From contig NZ_JACVVX010000004.1 of the NCBI RefSeq assembly GCF_014534685.1, positions 186,001 through 250,000 on the forward strand: a DNA stretch of 64,000 bases. The letters are read 5' to 3'. This document shows, in pieces, positions 34,973 to 44,276 of the stretch (within the stretch, counting starts at the first letter, position 1; each line of letters starts with the position of its first letter). The position numbers were made by a program, and so were the translations under genes. The stretch comes from Oryzicola mucosus. Lineage in GTDB: Bacteria > Pseudomonadota > Alphaproteobacteria > Rhizobiales > Rhizobiaceae. The notes below the pieces were generated by a model, which saw only the letters and a program-made list of their open reading frames with translations, did not search any database and was not told where the DNA came from.

Positions 34973-35854
34973 CTAATTTATCAAGCCGGCATGCTTCATC
35001 GCCGCGTCGATCTTTTCAGCGGTGGCGTCCTCGACCGTCATCAACGGCGAACGCAGCACGTTTTCCAGCTTGCCGAGACGCGACAGTGCATATTTTGCGC
35101 CGGACACGCCCGGCTCGATGAACAGCGCCTTGTGCAGCGGCATCAAACGGTCCTGCAACTCGAGCGCCGTCTTGCCGTCGCCGGCGAGCGTCGCCTCCTG
35201 GAACTCCGCGCAGAGGCGCGGCGCGACATTCGACGTCACCGAGATGGCGCCGACGCCGCCATGGGCGTTGAAGCCGAGTGCGGAGGCATCCTCGCCGGAA
35301 AGCTGGATGAAATCGGTTCCGCAGGTGATGCGCTGTTCGGACACGCGCTCGACCTTGCCGGTCGCGTCCTTGACGCCGGCGATGTTCTTGAAGTCGTTCG
35401 CCAGCCGGCCCATCGTCTCCGGCGTCATGTCGATGACCGAACGCGGCGGGATGTTGTAGATGATGATCGGAAGGCGGACCGCCTTGGCGATCGAGGCAAA
35501 ATGCTCGTAAAGACCGCGCTGCGTCGGCTTGTTGTAATAGGGCGTCACCACCAGGACGGCATCGGCGCCGACCTTTTCGGCATGCTTGGCAAGGCTGATC
35601 GCCTCGGCTGTGTTGTTGGAACCGGCGCCTGCGACGACAGGCACGCGGCCGTTGGCGACGTCCACACAGGCTTCGACGACGCGACGGTGCTCCTCATGGC
35701 TCAGCGTGGGCGATTCGCCGGTCGTGCCGACAGGAACCAGCCCCCGCGTGCCTTCGGCTATCTGCCATTCGACGAACGCACGAAAGGCTTTCTCGTCCAG
35801 TCCGCCATCCTTGTCGAAGGGCGTAACCAGCGCTGTCAATGAGCCTCTCAGCAT
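34973..35854 (-). CDS. dapA: 4-hydroxy-tetrahydrodipicolinate synthase
   Basis: A 293-residue TIM-barrel lyase. The substrate-binding [10 protein letters not shown] is near residue 44, the catalytic Tyr lies in IIYNIPPRS near 133, and the Schiff-base Lys is in IAGVKDATG near 162. It condenses pyruvate with aspartate semialdehyde on the lysine/diaminopimelate pathway. The start at 35854 begins the conserved [13 protein letters not shown]; longer frames upstream do not fit the family. dapA-smpB order is typical of rhizobia. Confidence 0.96.
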   Translation of the reverse strand: MLRGSLTALVTPFDKDGGLDEKAFRAFVEWQIAEGTRGLVPVGTTGESPTLSHEEHRRVVEACVDVANGRVPVVAGAGSNNTAEAISLAKHAEKVGADAVLVVTPYYNKPTQRGLYEHFASIAKAVRLPIIIYNIPPRSVIDMTPETMGRLANDFKNIAGVKDATGKVERVSEQRITCGTDFIQLSGEDASALGFNAHGGVGAISVTSNVAPRLCAEFQEATLAGDGKTALELQDRLMPLHKALFIEPGVSGAKYALSRLGKLENVLRSPLMTVEDATAEKIDAAMKHAGLIN

Positions 35855-36118
35855 GTCGTGCGAACTCCCGGAACCTTTTTGGTCAGATTTTGGTTGCGCG
35901 CCCGACCCATCGGACCCTGGACACGAAGCGGGCTTTCTATCCGAAAGTGAAGCTGCGCACCATAGTCTCGACATCAATTTGGAGGAAATTGGCTCAATCC
36001 CCATATGGGCGGTTCAAATGCCTTTGCCGGAGCTGATAACCTTTTCTTCACCATCCCTTCATGTCCCGACATTACCCTTTTGGACAGAGCTGACCGCCAT
36101 CTGCGCAGGAACAGACGC

Positions 36119-38152
36119 ATGAAGCATCGTTTCTCAGCCTTGAGGCTCGATCGTGCCGCCCTGGCCGCGGTAACGCTGCTGCTTGCGCCGACGGCGATCG
36201 CCGCCGAGCCTCTCGATTCGAAGCTCAACTCCGCTGTGTCCTATGTCCGGCAGATGCTGGGCATGACTGCGCCGGAAACGATCGATACTTTGAAACGCGG
36301 CCTCGACGCGCTTGCATCGCGCGACATTGACGGCGCGCGTTCGGTACGCGACAGCCTGCCCAGGGATGCGCTCGACCGGCATATCCTGACCTGGGCGGTG
36401 GCCCTTTACGGCGGTAGCCGCGTTCCCAGCGAAGAGATTTCCACCGCTGCCGAAATCCTGCAGGGCTGGCCCGGTCTCGACACACTTGCGCAGAACGCCG
36501 AACGCGCGCTTGCGCGGGAAAATGCCGGCCCGCGCGCCGTCATGGCTGCGTTCGACGGCAAGACGCCAAAGACGATGGAGGGCGCGGTGATTCTGGCGCG
36601 CGCGCGCGTCCATCTGGGCGACCCGGATGGCGCACGCGCAGCACTTGTACCCTTCTGGCGAACCGAAAAGCTGGAGCCGGAGGAAGAACGAGCGCTGATT
36701 GCAGAATTCGGCGCGCTGATTCCCGCGACCGATCATCGCTTCCGCATGGAACGCATGCTCTACGCAGAACGCGCCAATTCCGCCCAACGTCTCGCACCTC
36801 TTGCCGGCGCAAAGGCGCTTGCCGACGCCTGGAGTGCCGTGCTGCGCGGCGACAAGACAGCCGGTACGCTGCTTGACGCGGTGCCGGCGGACCAGCGGTC
36901 GGGCGGTTATATTTTCGCCAAGGCCAAATATCTGCGCTGGCAGAAGAAGTATCAGGACGCAGCCGCCGTGATGCTATCGGCGCCTGAGGGGCGCGAGGCA
37001 CTGGTCGACCCCGACGCGTGGTGGATCGAACGCCGGGTCCTGTCGCGCGAACTTTTGGATGCAGGCGATGTGGGAGCGGCTTATCGGATCGCGGCCGGCC
37101 ACTCGGCGGAGAGCCCTGCCAATGCTGCCGACGCGGAGTTTCATGCCGGCTGGTACGCGCTGCGCGGCATGCGCGACCCGAAAACAGCGGCCGAGCATTT
37201 TGCCCGAATCGCCGATGTCTCCGAAGGGGCTATATCGCTGTCCCGCGCCTATTACTGGCTCGGCCGCGCCGCGGAAGACGGCGGCCCCGGCGATGCAATG
37301 GCTTATTACCAGCGGGCGGCGAGCTATGGCGCGACATTCTACGGCCAGCTCGCATCGGAAAAAGCCGGCAGCCACACACTGAACATCGCGACGCCGCAGC
37401 CATCGCAAGCGGATGTGAAGGCATTCGGCGAGCGCGAGGCGGTCAATGCCATCAAGCGTCTCGAACAAGCAGGCTACCCGCGCTACGCGGACGCGCTTTA
37501 TCGCGACCTCGCCCGGCAACTCGCTAGCCCCGGCGAGGTGGCGCTTTTAGCTGATATGGCGGAGAAACAAAAGAATCACTATCTCGCGCTGCGAATCGGC
37601 AAAGCCGCCGCCGGCAATGGCGTCGATGTCGGTGCTTTGTCGCATCCGGTCGGCGTGATTCCCACCGATACCGATATTTCCGGATCCGGAACGGCGCTTG
37701 CCTACGCCATTGCCCGCCAGGAGAGCGAGTTCAATGTCGGCGCGGTTTCGGGCGTCGGCGCGCGCGGTTTGCTGCAACTGATGCCGGGCACGGCCAAGGA
37801 CATGGCGCGCAAGGCCGGCCTCCCCTACTCACAATCGCGGCTGACCACCGATGCCGGCTATAACGCAGCGCTTGGCGCTGTCTTCCTTGGCGAACAGCTC
37901 GGCCGGTTCAACGGCTCCTATGTGCTGACCTTCGCCGGCTACAATGCCGGCCCGACCCGCGCGCGGCAGTGGGTGCAGCGCTATGGCGACCCGCGCGGCA
38001 AGCCGATCGAAACCGTCGTCGACTGGATCGAACGTATTCCCTTCGCCGAAACGCGCAGCTACGTTCAGCGCGTGATGGAAAACTATCAGGTCTACAAGAT
38101 GCGGCTGTCAGGCAGCGTCGATATTGCGGGCGACCTCGTCAACGGGCGGTGA
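36119..38152 (+). CDS. Soluble lytic murein transglycosylase
   Basis: A 677-residue periplasmic enzyme. A signal peptide (LDRAALAAVTLLLAPTAIAAEP) leads to an alpha-superhelical region of about 450 residues. The C-terminal SLT domain has the catalytic Glu in IARQESEFNVGAVSGVGARG and LLQLMPGTA, and the AGYNAGPTRARQW motif. Slt-type enzymes cleave peptidoglycan to 1,6-anhydromuropeptides. AGGA before 36119 supports that start. It is divergent from dapA. Confidence 0.93.
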   Translation: MKHRFSALRLDRAALAAVTLLLAPTAIAAEPLDSKLNSAVSYVRQMLGMTAPETIDTLKRGLDALASRDIDGARSVRDSLPRDALDRHILTWAVALYGGSRVPSEEISTAAEILQGWPGLDTLAQNAERALARENAGPRAVMAAFDGKTPKTMEGAVILARARVHLGDPDGARAALVPFWRTEKLEPEEERALIAEFGALIPATDHRFRMERMLYAERANSAQRLAPLAGAKALADAWSAVLRGDKTAGTLLDAVPADQRSGGYIFAKAKYLRWQKKYQDAAAVMLSAPEGREALVDPDAWWIERRVLSRELLDAGDVGAAYRIAAGHSAESPANAADAEFHAGWYALRGMRDPKTAAEHFARIADVSEGAISLSRAYYWLGRAAEDGGPGDAMAYYQRAASYGATFYGQLASEKAGSHTLNIATPQPSQADVKAFGEREAVNAIKRLEQAGYPRYADALYRDLARQLASPGEVALLADMAEKQKNHYLALRIGKAAAGNGVDVGALSHPVGVIPTDTDISGSGTALAYAIARQESEFNVGAVSGVGARGLLQLMPGTAKDMARKAGLPYSQSRLTTDAGYNAALGAVFLGEQLGRFNGSYVLTFAGYNAGPTRARQWVQRYGDPRGKPIETVVDWIERIPFAETRSYVQRVMENYQVYKMRLSGSVDIAGDLVNGR

Positions 38153-38190
38153 CCCGTTCCTCTTAGACGCTGTTGCCGATCGGAGGGACA

Positions 38191-39084
38191 ATGACCGGCG
38201 AGCAACAGGATTTCTCGGACTTTTTCTACAAGTCCGACGATGGGTTGAGGCTTCACGCGCGGCTCTATGGCGGCGCGGCCGATGGCAGGCTGCCCGCCAT
38301 CGTCTGCCTGCCTGGCCTCACTCGCAATGCGCGCGACTTTCATCACCTCGCGCTGCACCTTGCCAATGATCCCACGACCCCTCGTCTGGTCGTTGCCTTC
38401 GACTATCGCGGCCGCGGACTGTCCGATTACAGTCCCGATCCCGCCACCTATTCGGTCGCGGTCGAGGCGCGGGATATCGTCACTGGTCTGAATGAACTGG
38501 GCGTTGAGCAGGCTCAGTTCATCGGCACATCGCGCGGCGGGCTGATCATGCACATTCTCGCCGCGACGAATCCGGACCTGATGAGTGCTGCCGTGTTCAA
38601 CGATGTCGGCCCCGCCCTCGAGGTCGAGGGCCTCAGGCAGATTCGGGACTATCTCGACGGCAGCCGGACGCCCAAATCCTTCGGCGAGGCAGTCGACATC
38701 CAGCGCGGCATCCATGGGGCGGCGTTTCCGGCGCTGCGATCGGAAGATTGGGAGCGATTCGTCCGCGCCATCTATCGCGACGAATCGGGCGTTCCAGTCC
38801 TGGACTACGACCCGAAGCTTGTCGCCCTGTTCAAGGCCATGACATTGGAAGGGCCGCTGCCGACGCTATGGGAGCAGTTCGACCTCATGGCCGGCATTCC
38901 TATGATGGTGATTCGCGGAGAAAATTCGCGGCTGTTGTCGGTAGAGACCGTGGCAGAGATGGAAAGAAGGCATCCAGGACTGATCGCGATCACCGCAGCC
39001 GGTCAGGGCCATGCGCCGCTGCTGGAAATGGCCAGTCATCCGGAGACTATCGGGCGATTCCTCAGAAACGCTGCGAAACTGTAG
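38191..39084 (+). CDS. Alpha/beta-fold hydrolase
   Basis: A 297-residue alpha/beta hydrolase. The cap-preceding VCLPGLTRNARDF segment, the nucleophile elbow GTSRGGLI with Ser near residue 111, and AAGQGHAPLL with the C-terminal catalytic His are present. GGAGGGACA precedes the ATG and decides the start. The substrate is unknown; the sequence is of the broad esterase/lactonase type. It lies 38 bases downstream of the transglycosylase stop. Confidence 0.88.
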   Translation: MTGEQQDFSDFFYKSDDGLRLHARLYGGAADGRLPAIVCLPGLTRNARDFHHLALHLANDPTTPRLVVAFDYRGRGLSDYSPDPATYSVAVEARDIVTGLNELGVEQAQFIGTSRGGLIMHILAATNPDLMSAAVFNDVGPALEVEGLRQIRDYLDGSRTPKSFGEAVDIQRGIHGAAFPALRSEDWERFVRAIYRDESGVPVLDYDPKLVALFKAMTLEGPLPTLWEQFDLMAGIPMMVIRGENSRLLSVETVAEMERRHPGLIAITAAGQGHAPLLEMASHPETIGRFLRNAAKL

Positions 39085-39136
39085 CTGTCTGTGAACTACG
39101 AATGCACCAACGACGTCGCGACAACTGGCCAAAGAA

Positions 39137-39162
39137 AAACCCGGCAGTTGCCTGCCGGGTTT
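39137..39162 (-). terminator. Terminator of porin gene 1
   Basis: An 11-bp perfect stem (AAACCCGGCAG/CTGCCGGGTTT) has a 4-base loop and is followed on the minus strand by TTTTTC. An identical structure ends porin gene 2. Confidence 0.92.
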
Positions 39163-39186
39163 CCGTATTCCGATCAGATGAACTGA

Positions 39187-40281
39187 TTAGAACGAAGCGT
39201 CAAGACGGAGGAAGCCGCTGAAAACGCCATCACCATCGTTATATTCGTCGTAGGTGTCGCCATCATTGTAGTTGAGAGCGAGCTTAGCGTCGAGGTTCTC
39301 GACGATCTTGTAGTCGACGACAGCGCCGACGACCCAGTCATTGTTGCCACCAACGTCTGCGATGCCGTCAAGCAAACCATTGCTATGAGCGTCGGCGAAA
39401 TACTGACCACCGGCGCCAATAGCAAGCTTTTCGTTGACCTGATACATCAGGTAACCACCAGCCGACCATTCGTAACCATCATACGGGCTGCTGATGCCAA
39501 CGATTGGGTTACCAAAGCCCCAGTAGGTCGGGCCAGACTCGTAGGCTGCGAGCAGTTCGATCGTAAGAGCTTCTGTCGCCTTGATCTTGGCAATGCCCTT
39601 CAGAGCGAACTCTTCATAAGCGTTGTCATAACCAGCGAAGAGGTCAACCGAGCCCCAGCCCTGAGCGATCGAGACTTTACCAACGATGAGCGGAACGTAG
39701 TCGTAATCGTTAGACTCTTCTTCCAAGCCGAGCGAAACAGCAATGCCATTGCCGGCATCGAAGGTGTAACGGATCTGGTTGACGCGCTCACCACCGCCGG
39801 TATCAAACTCACCCGACAGATCGCCATCGAACAGGGTATCTGTGTGACCGACAAGGAGACCGCCGAGTTCGAAATAAGCATGACGCAGAGCCGTGCCGCT
39901 TTCATCGGAAGCGCCGGTCCAGTAGTCGACACCGTCTTCTTCAACCCAGCCACGCGCGTTTGCCGAGGCCTGGAACTCGATGTAACGACGGAACGTGCCG
40001 TATTCGGTTTCCGAACGCGCATCGATCTTGAGGCGCATCAGCGCTTCCTTGCGCCAGCCGTCGTCATTGTCAGCCCAGTTGATCTGGTAGCGAACGAGAC
40101 CGCCGATCTTCAAGCAGGTTTCGGTACCGGGGATGTAGTAGAAGCCGGCGCCGTAGACGTCGCAAATGCGAACGTATTCCATGGGTTCCGGTTCGGCGAC
40201 GACGATAGCGTCGGCAGCGCGAGCGCCGGATACTGCGAGCAGGGCCGCAGCGGAGCCGAGAAGAAGGCTCTTAATGTTCAT
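39187..40281 (-). CDS. Omp2-type outer membrane porin, copy 1
   Basis: A 364-residue porin of the alphaproteobacterial Omp2/RopA family. A signal peptide (SLLLGSAAALLAVSGARA) is followed by EYVRICDVYGAGFYYIPGTE, with a Cys pair (C-D-V ... T-C-L), and alternating beta strands ending in the C-terminal Phe (RLDASF) needed for outer membrane insertion. The start at 40281 follows TGGAGGTCAG. The protein is nearly identical to copy 2 over the first 165 or so residues, then diverges, with an extra loop (GNPIVGISSPYDG). It should form trimeric channels for small solutes. Confidence 0.93.
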   Translation of the reverse strand: MNIKSLLLGSAAALLAVSGARAADAIVVAEPEPMEYVRICDVYGAGFYYIPGTETCLKIGGLVRYQINWADNDDGWRKEALMRLKIDARSETEYGTFRRYIEFQASANARGWVEEDGVDYWTGASDESGTALRHAYFELGGLLVGHTDTLFDGDLSGEFDTGGGERVNQIRYTFDAGNGIAVSLGLEEESNDYDYVPLIVGKVSIAQGWGSVDLFAGYDNAYEEFALKGIAKIKATEALTIELLAAYESGPTYWGFGNPIVGISSPYDGYEWSAGGYLMYQVNEKLAIGAGGQYFADAHSNGLLDGIADVGGNNDWVVGAVVDYKIVENLDAKLALNYNDGDTYDEYNDGDGVFSGFLRLDASF

Positions 40282-40693
40282 TTTCTGACCTCCAGTCAAA
40301 AGTTCAAAATAAGGGTCCGGATAGTTCGAAATCTAAAGCCCGTCCCGGCGCCCCAAAGCCCGAGGAAAAGACAGGGAGGTGTCTCTTCCTTGAGTTCAAC
40401 TTTATCCGCCCCGACCAAACGAACAACCGAAAAGCGTTGGATCGGAACCGTCGAGACCTGCTATGGAAAATCGCTGTTGCGGAAATGACACGTTTTGATG
40501 GGCCGGCTTAATCCTCTGTTAACCCTGAAGCTCCAGCGCGGTAATTTCCCGGCAAATTGATGCTCCAAGAGGAAGCTTGGCCAACCGAACGTTGCTCCTT
40601 GTTCTATTCGAACAGGAATCAGCACCGTTTTTCAGAAAACGCCGGAAACGATGTTGCTTGTGGCTCAGCTTTTCTTTATCGAGCGGACGCGAC
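40282..40693. other. Upstream region of porin copy 1 and of tRNA-Ser
   Basis: It should hold the porin 1 promoter and a long leader on the minus strand and the tRNA promoter on the plus strand. It shares no visible similarity with the porin 2 upstream region beyond the last 20 or so bases before the start codons. No other gene is seen. Confidence 0.5.
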
Positions 40694-40784
40694 GGAGAGG
40701 TGGCCGAGTGGTCGAAGGCGCTCCCCTGCTAAGGGAGTAGAGGTCAAAAGCTTCTCGTGGGTTCGAATCCCATCCTCTCCGCCA
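40694..40784 (+). tRNA. tRNA-Ser (anticodon GCU)
   Basis: Acceptor arms GGAGAGG and CCTCTCC pair perfectly. The anticodon stem-loop CTCCCCTGCTAAGGGAG reads GCT. A long variable arm typical of class II tRNA-Ser and the GTTCGAATC T-loop follow. The 3' CCA is encoded (40782-40784). It lies between the two porin genes. Confidence 0.97.
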
Positions 40785-41161
40785 TTATTTCACTCACGTC
40801 ACTCTCGCGTTGCTCAACGCCCCCACCCCAGGGACTCGGACGTGCAGTCGCGTTCCAGACTTCTCAGCAAATCGCACACCGCAAAAAACATAGCCTCCCG
40901 CCGCCGCTCATCGACCTGTTCGTAAACGCCTGGTTAACGCCACATCTCACATCGTGCTTTTTCTGCAACACAGGGCAAATAGATAGGCATCCTATCCGAC
41001 TTCACGGCCGTGTGAGCATTGCGTGAAAAATGCTGGTCTGTATTCTCATCATAGGAAACGAGGGGACGCCTAGTTTGCTTTTTTCCGGCGGGGGTGTGGG
41101 ACAACGCTGCCTTCAGCCAAACTGCCCAACCCTGAATTAAACTTTGACTGGAGGTCAGAAA
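40785..41161. other. Upstream region of porin copy 2
   Basis: It should contain the porin 2 promoter and leader. I see no gene, no integrase remnant and no tRNA-end duplication in it. Confidence 0.5.
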
Positions 41162-42229
41162 ATGAACATTAAGAGCCTGCTTCTCGGCTCCGCTGCGGCC
41201 CTGTTCGCAGTATCCGGCGCTCGCGCTGCCGACGCTATCGTCGTCGCCGAACCGGAACCCATGGAATACGTTCGCATTTGCGACGTCTACGGCGCCGGCT
41301 TCTACTACATCCCCGGTACCGAAACCTGCTTGAAGATCGGCGGTCTCGTTCGCTACCAGATCAACTGGGACGACAATGACGACGGCTGGCGCAAGGAAGC
41401 GCTGATGCGCCTCAAGATCGATGCGCGTTCGGAAACCGAATACGGCACGTTCCGTCGTTACATCGAGTTCCAGGCCTCGGCAAACGCGCGTGGCTGGGTT
41501 GAAGAAGACGGTGTCGACTACTGGACCGGCGCTTCCGATGAAAGCGGCACGGCTCTGCGTCATGCTTATTTCGAACTCGGCGGTCTCCTTGTTGGTCACA
41601 CAGATACCCTGTTCGATGGCGATCTGTCCGGTGAATTCGATGATGGCGGCGGCGAACGCGTCAACCAGATCCGTTACACCTTCGATGCCGGCAATGGCGT
41701 GGCGCTTACGGTCGGTTTGGAAGAAGAGTCCAACGACTACGACTATGTTCCGCTGATCACGGGTAAGGTTGCGATCGCCCAGGGTTGGGGTACCGTCAAC
41801 ATCTATGGCGGTTATGACAACGCTTATGAAGAGTTCGCTCTGAAGGCCATCGCCAAGATCAAGGCGACCGATGCCCTGACCGTTGAACTGCTCGGAGCTT
41901 ACGAGTCCGGCCCGACCTACTGGAGCCTGGGTTCGCCTTACAACGGCTACAAGTGGTCCGCTGGTGGTTACCTGAAGTATCAGGTCAACGAAAAGCTGGC
42001 TATTGGTGCTGGTGGTCAGTACTATGGCGACGCTCATGAGAACAATCTCAGCGCAGTCCTTTGGGAAGGCGAGAACAACTGGGCTGTTGGCGCTGTCGTC
42101 GATTACAAGATCGTCGAGAACCTCGACGCTAAGCTCGCTCTCAACTACTTCGATGGCGACACCTGGGATCGCGTAAATGATGGTGACGGCTCGTTCGCTG
42201 GCTTCCTCCGTCTCGACGCTTCGTTCTAA
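41162..42229 (+). CDS. Omp2-type outer membrane porin, copy 2
   Basis: A 355-residue paralogue of copy 1 with the same signal peptide and C-terminal RLDASF. Only about three residues differ in the first 165 (for example Leu15 to Phe). Beyond that, loops and strands diverge (NIYGGYDN against DLFAGYDN; a shorter SLGSPYNGYKW loop), and the last 15 residues are again almost the same. Expression of the two may differ because their upstream regions are unrelated. Brucella omp2a/omp2b are arranged as a comparable inverted pair. Confidence 0.93.
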   Translation: MNIKSLLLGSAAALFAVSGARAADAIVVAEPEPMEYVRICDVYGAGFYYIPGTETCLKIGGLVRYQINWDDNDDGWRKEALMRLKIDARSETEYGTFRRYIEFQASANARGWVEEDGVDYWTGASDESGTALRHAYFELGGLLVGHTDTLFDGDLSGEFDDGGGERVNQIRYTFDAGNGVALTVGLEEESNDYDYVPLITGKVAIAQGWGTVNIYGGYDNAYEEFALKAIAKIKATDALTVELLGAYESGPTYWSLGSPYNGYKWSAGGYLKYQVNEKLAIGAGGQYYGDAHENNLSAVLWEGENNWAVGAVVDYKIVENLDAKLALNYFDGDTWDRVNDGDGSFAGFLRLDASF

Positions 42230-42253
42230 TCAGTTCATCTGATCGGAATACGG

Positions 42254-42282
42254 AAACCCGGCAGGCAACTGCCGGGTTTTTC
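42254..42282 (+). terminator. Terminator of porin gene 2
   Basis: The same 11-bp stem as for porin 1 (AAACCCGGCAG/CTGCCGGGTTT) is followed by TTC. Confidence 0.92.
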
Positions 42283-42356
42283 GTTTCTGGAGGACATGTT
42301 GACAGGTTAGCGTCTGTTGCAAAGATTCTCCTCTTGTAAGAGAGAGAAATCATCGC

Positions 42357-43499
42357 GTGCACGAGTTCTCCGCTCCAGAGTTGCCTATGATTCTCCGCCC
42401 AAAGCTCGCCCCCATCATTGACGCCTTGCCCTCCACCGTTCCGTTCGTCGGCCCCGAAGCGCAGGAGCGAGCGAGAGGCGACGTTTTCCGCGCGCGGATC
42501 GGTGCCAATGAGAGCAGTTTTGGACCGGCGCCCAGCGTGATCGCGCGTATGGCGGAAGCCGCGCCCGAGATGTGGAAATACTGCGACCCCGACAATTACG
42601 ATCTCAAGGCAGCACTTGCCGCGCATCTGGGGATTTCGCTGAGCAATGTGGTCGTCGGCGAAGGCATAGACGGGCTGCTCGGGCTCATCGTCCGAATGTA
42701 TGCGGGGCCAAATACGCCGGTCGTGACCTCGCGGGGCGCTTATCCTACCTTCAATTTCCATGTTGCGGGTGTCGGCGCACGGCTCGTGCCGGTACCTTTC
42801 AGGGATGACCGCGAGGATCGCGAAGGGCTTCTGGAGGCGGTGAAGCGCGAGAACGCGCCGCTGGTCTATCTGTCCAATCCAGACAATCCGATGGGGACCT
42901 GGTGGGAAGCGGCCGACATCCAGCGTTTCGCCGACTCGCTGCCGGAAACGACGATGCTGATTCTCGACGAGGCCTATGGCGAGTTGGCGCCCGAATCGGC
43001 ACGACTTCCGCTCCAGGTTACTCGGCCCAATCTCGTCGTGATGCGGACATTCTCGAAGGCCTACGGGCTTGCCGGCATCCGTTGCGGCTACGCGATCGGC
43101 GAGGAAACGGTAATCGCTGCTTTCGAACGGATCCGGAATCACTATGGCGTCAGCAAAATGGCGCAAATCGCTGGCGAGGCCGCACTGGCCGACCAGGACT
43201 ATCTGCGATCGGTCGTGGATCGGGTCATGGCCGGCAGAGCGCGAATCACCGCCATTGCCGAAGCCAATGGACTGACCGCCCTGCCCTCGGCGACAAATTT
43301 CGTCACCATCGACTGCTGCGGCGGGGCGGATTTCGCTGGAGCCGTCATGCAAACCCTGCTGTCTCGCGGTGTTTTCATCCGCAAGCCGATGGTGCCCGTG
43401 CTCGACCGCTGCATCCGAATCAGCATCGGTCTCGACCGCGAGCTCGACATCTTCGCGGAAGAACTGCCCGCTGCACTCAAGGCGGCGCGCGGCGGTTGA
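42357..43499 (+). CDS. PLP-dependent aminotransferase (HisC-like, class I/II)
   Basis: A 380-residue fold-type I aminotransferase. The substrate segment GANESSFGPAPS is near residue 49, the cofactor-binding VYLSNPDNPMGTW near 165, LDEAYGELAP near 205, and the PLP Lys in TFSKAYGLAGIRCGY near 232. It resembles histidinol-phosphate/aromatic aminotransferases, but a dedicated HisC usually sits in a his operon, so an aromatic or other amino acid substrate is as likely. Translation may start at GTG 42357, after GAGAGAG, or at ATG 42387. Confidence 0.85.
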   Translation: MHEFSAPELPMILRPKLAPIIDALPSTVPFVGPEAQERARGDVFRARIGANESSFGPAPSVIARMAEAAPEMWKYCDPDNYDLKAALAAHLGISLSNVVVGEGIDGLLGLIVRMYAGPNTPVVTSRGAYPTFNFHVAGVGARLVPVPFRDDREDREGLLEAVKRENAPLVYLSNPDNPMGTWWEAADIQRFADSLPETTMLILDEAYGELAPESARLPLQVTRPNLVVMRTFSKAYGLAGIRCGYAIGEETVIAAFERIRNHYGVSKMAQIAGEAALADQDYLRSVVDRVMAGRARITAIAEANGLTALPSATNFVTIDCCGGADFAGAVMQTLLSRGVFIRKPMVPVLDRCIRISIGLDRELDIFAEELPAALKAARGG

Positions 43500-43590
43500 A
43501 CGCCGTCAACACGGCTTTTTCTGAGTCGCCATGGCGTCCGAGAAGCGGCTGCCGCTTTGGTGCGGGTTCAAAGCTTGGGTCTTGAATGAA

Positions 43591-43611
43591 TTGAACGTTC
43601 GTTTTATTAAT
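43591..43611. promoter_or_regulatory. Candidate TetR operator ahead of the leucine cluster
   Basis: The 8-base palindrome GAACGTTC lies in TTGAACGTTCGTTTTATTAA, about 20 bases before the regulator's start. TetR repressors of acyl-CoA pathways often bind AACGTTCGTT-like sites; the assignment is an inference. Confidence 0.45.
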
Positions 43612-43628
43612 GACCCAGGAGGACAAGG

Positions 43629-44276
43629 ATGGCGCGGACGGCGGGTTCCGATGGCAGCCGAACCGAAGCGGCGATTCGCGATGCGGCGGTCGAGTTGATC
43701 GCGCGTCATGGCCACGAGGCCGTGACCATGCGGCAGCTCGCGGCACGGGTCGGTGTCCAGCCAGCAGCCCTCTACCGCTATTTCCCCACCAAGGAAGATC
43801 TGCTGTTCACGCTGATGCGCGAACATATGCAGGCACTGATCGCTGCATGGCGAAGTGCGCGTCCAAACAACGACGCTGATTCGATTGCCGCGCTTACCGC
43901 TTTCATCACGAATCATATCCGCTTTCATCTCGAACGCCGGCATGCGACGCATGTGTCGAACATGGAACTGCGCAGCCTCTCCGCCGACAGGCTCGAGACG
44001 ATCCTTGCCTTGCGCAATACTTATGAGACCGCTTTGCGGCACATCCTGCGCCAGGGCGCGGATGCGGGGCTGTTCGTAATCGAAGACACCGCACTGACGG
44101 CGATGGCGATCATCCAGATGATCACCGGCGTCATCGTCTGGTTCCGTCCCGATGAGCGGCTTTCGGTCGACGAGATCACCCAGAACTATCTTGCAATGAC
44201 TTTGCGCCTGACGGGAGCGGGCGCACCAGGGAGCAACATCTATGTACGACAGGACGCTGAATTTCGGACTGGGTGA
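43629..44276 (+). CDS. TetR-family regulator of the isovalerate/leucine cluster
   Basis: A 215-residue TetR repressor. The N-terminal helix-turn-helix ([20 protein letters not shown], then [20 protein letters not shown]) is followed by a helical ligand domain with the WFRPDERLS segment near residue 175. Its last codons overlap the isovaleryl-CoA dehydrogenase start by 35 bases, so the two are co-transcribed. By analogy with other liu or acyl-CoA catabolic regulators, an acyl-CoA may be the inducer. Confidence 0.88.
   Translation: MARTAGSDGSRTEAAIRDAAVELIARHGHEAVTMRQLAARVGVQPAALYRYFPTKEDLLFTLMREHMQALIAAWRSARPNNDADSIAALTAFITNHIRFHLERRHATHVSNMELRSLSADRLETILALRNTYETALRHILRQGADAGLFVIEDTALTAMAIIQMITGVIVWFRPDERLSVDEITQNYLAMTLRLTGAGAPGSNIYVRQDAEFRTG

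Larger units (their letters stand above)
39134..40300. repeat. Left arm of about 1.1-kb porin inverted repeat
   Basis: The arm comprises the terminator, the porin gene and its ribosome site. Its mirror image is at 41143-42282. Sequence identity is very high over the 5' half of the genes and at the 3' end plus terminator, and ends abruptly at both edges. Confidence 0.9.
41143..42282. repeat. Right arm of about 1.1-kb porin inverted repeat
   Basis: The mirror image of 39134-40300, bounded by TTTGACTGGAGG upstream of the start and by GGGTTTTTC after the terminator. Confidence 0.9.

Noticed and set aside
40694-42282. Genomic island inserted at tRNA-Ser
   Set aside because: No integrase, no duplicated tRNA 3' end and no foreign gene content are visible; the flanking genes are paired porins.
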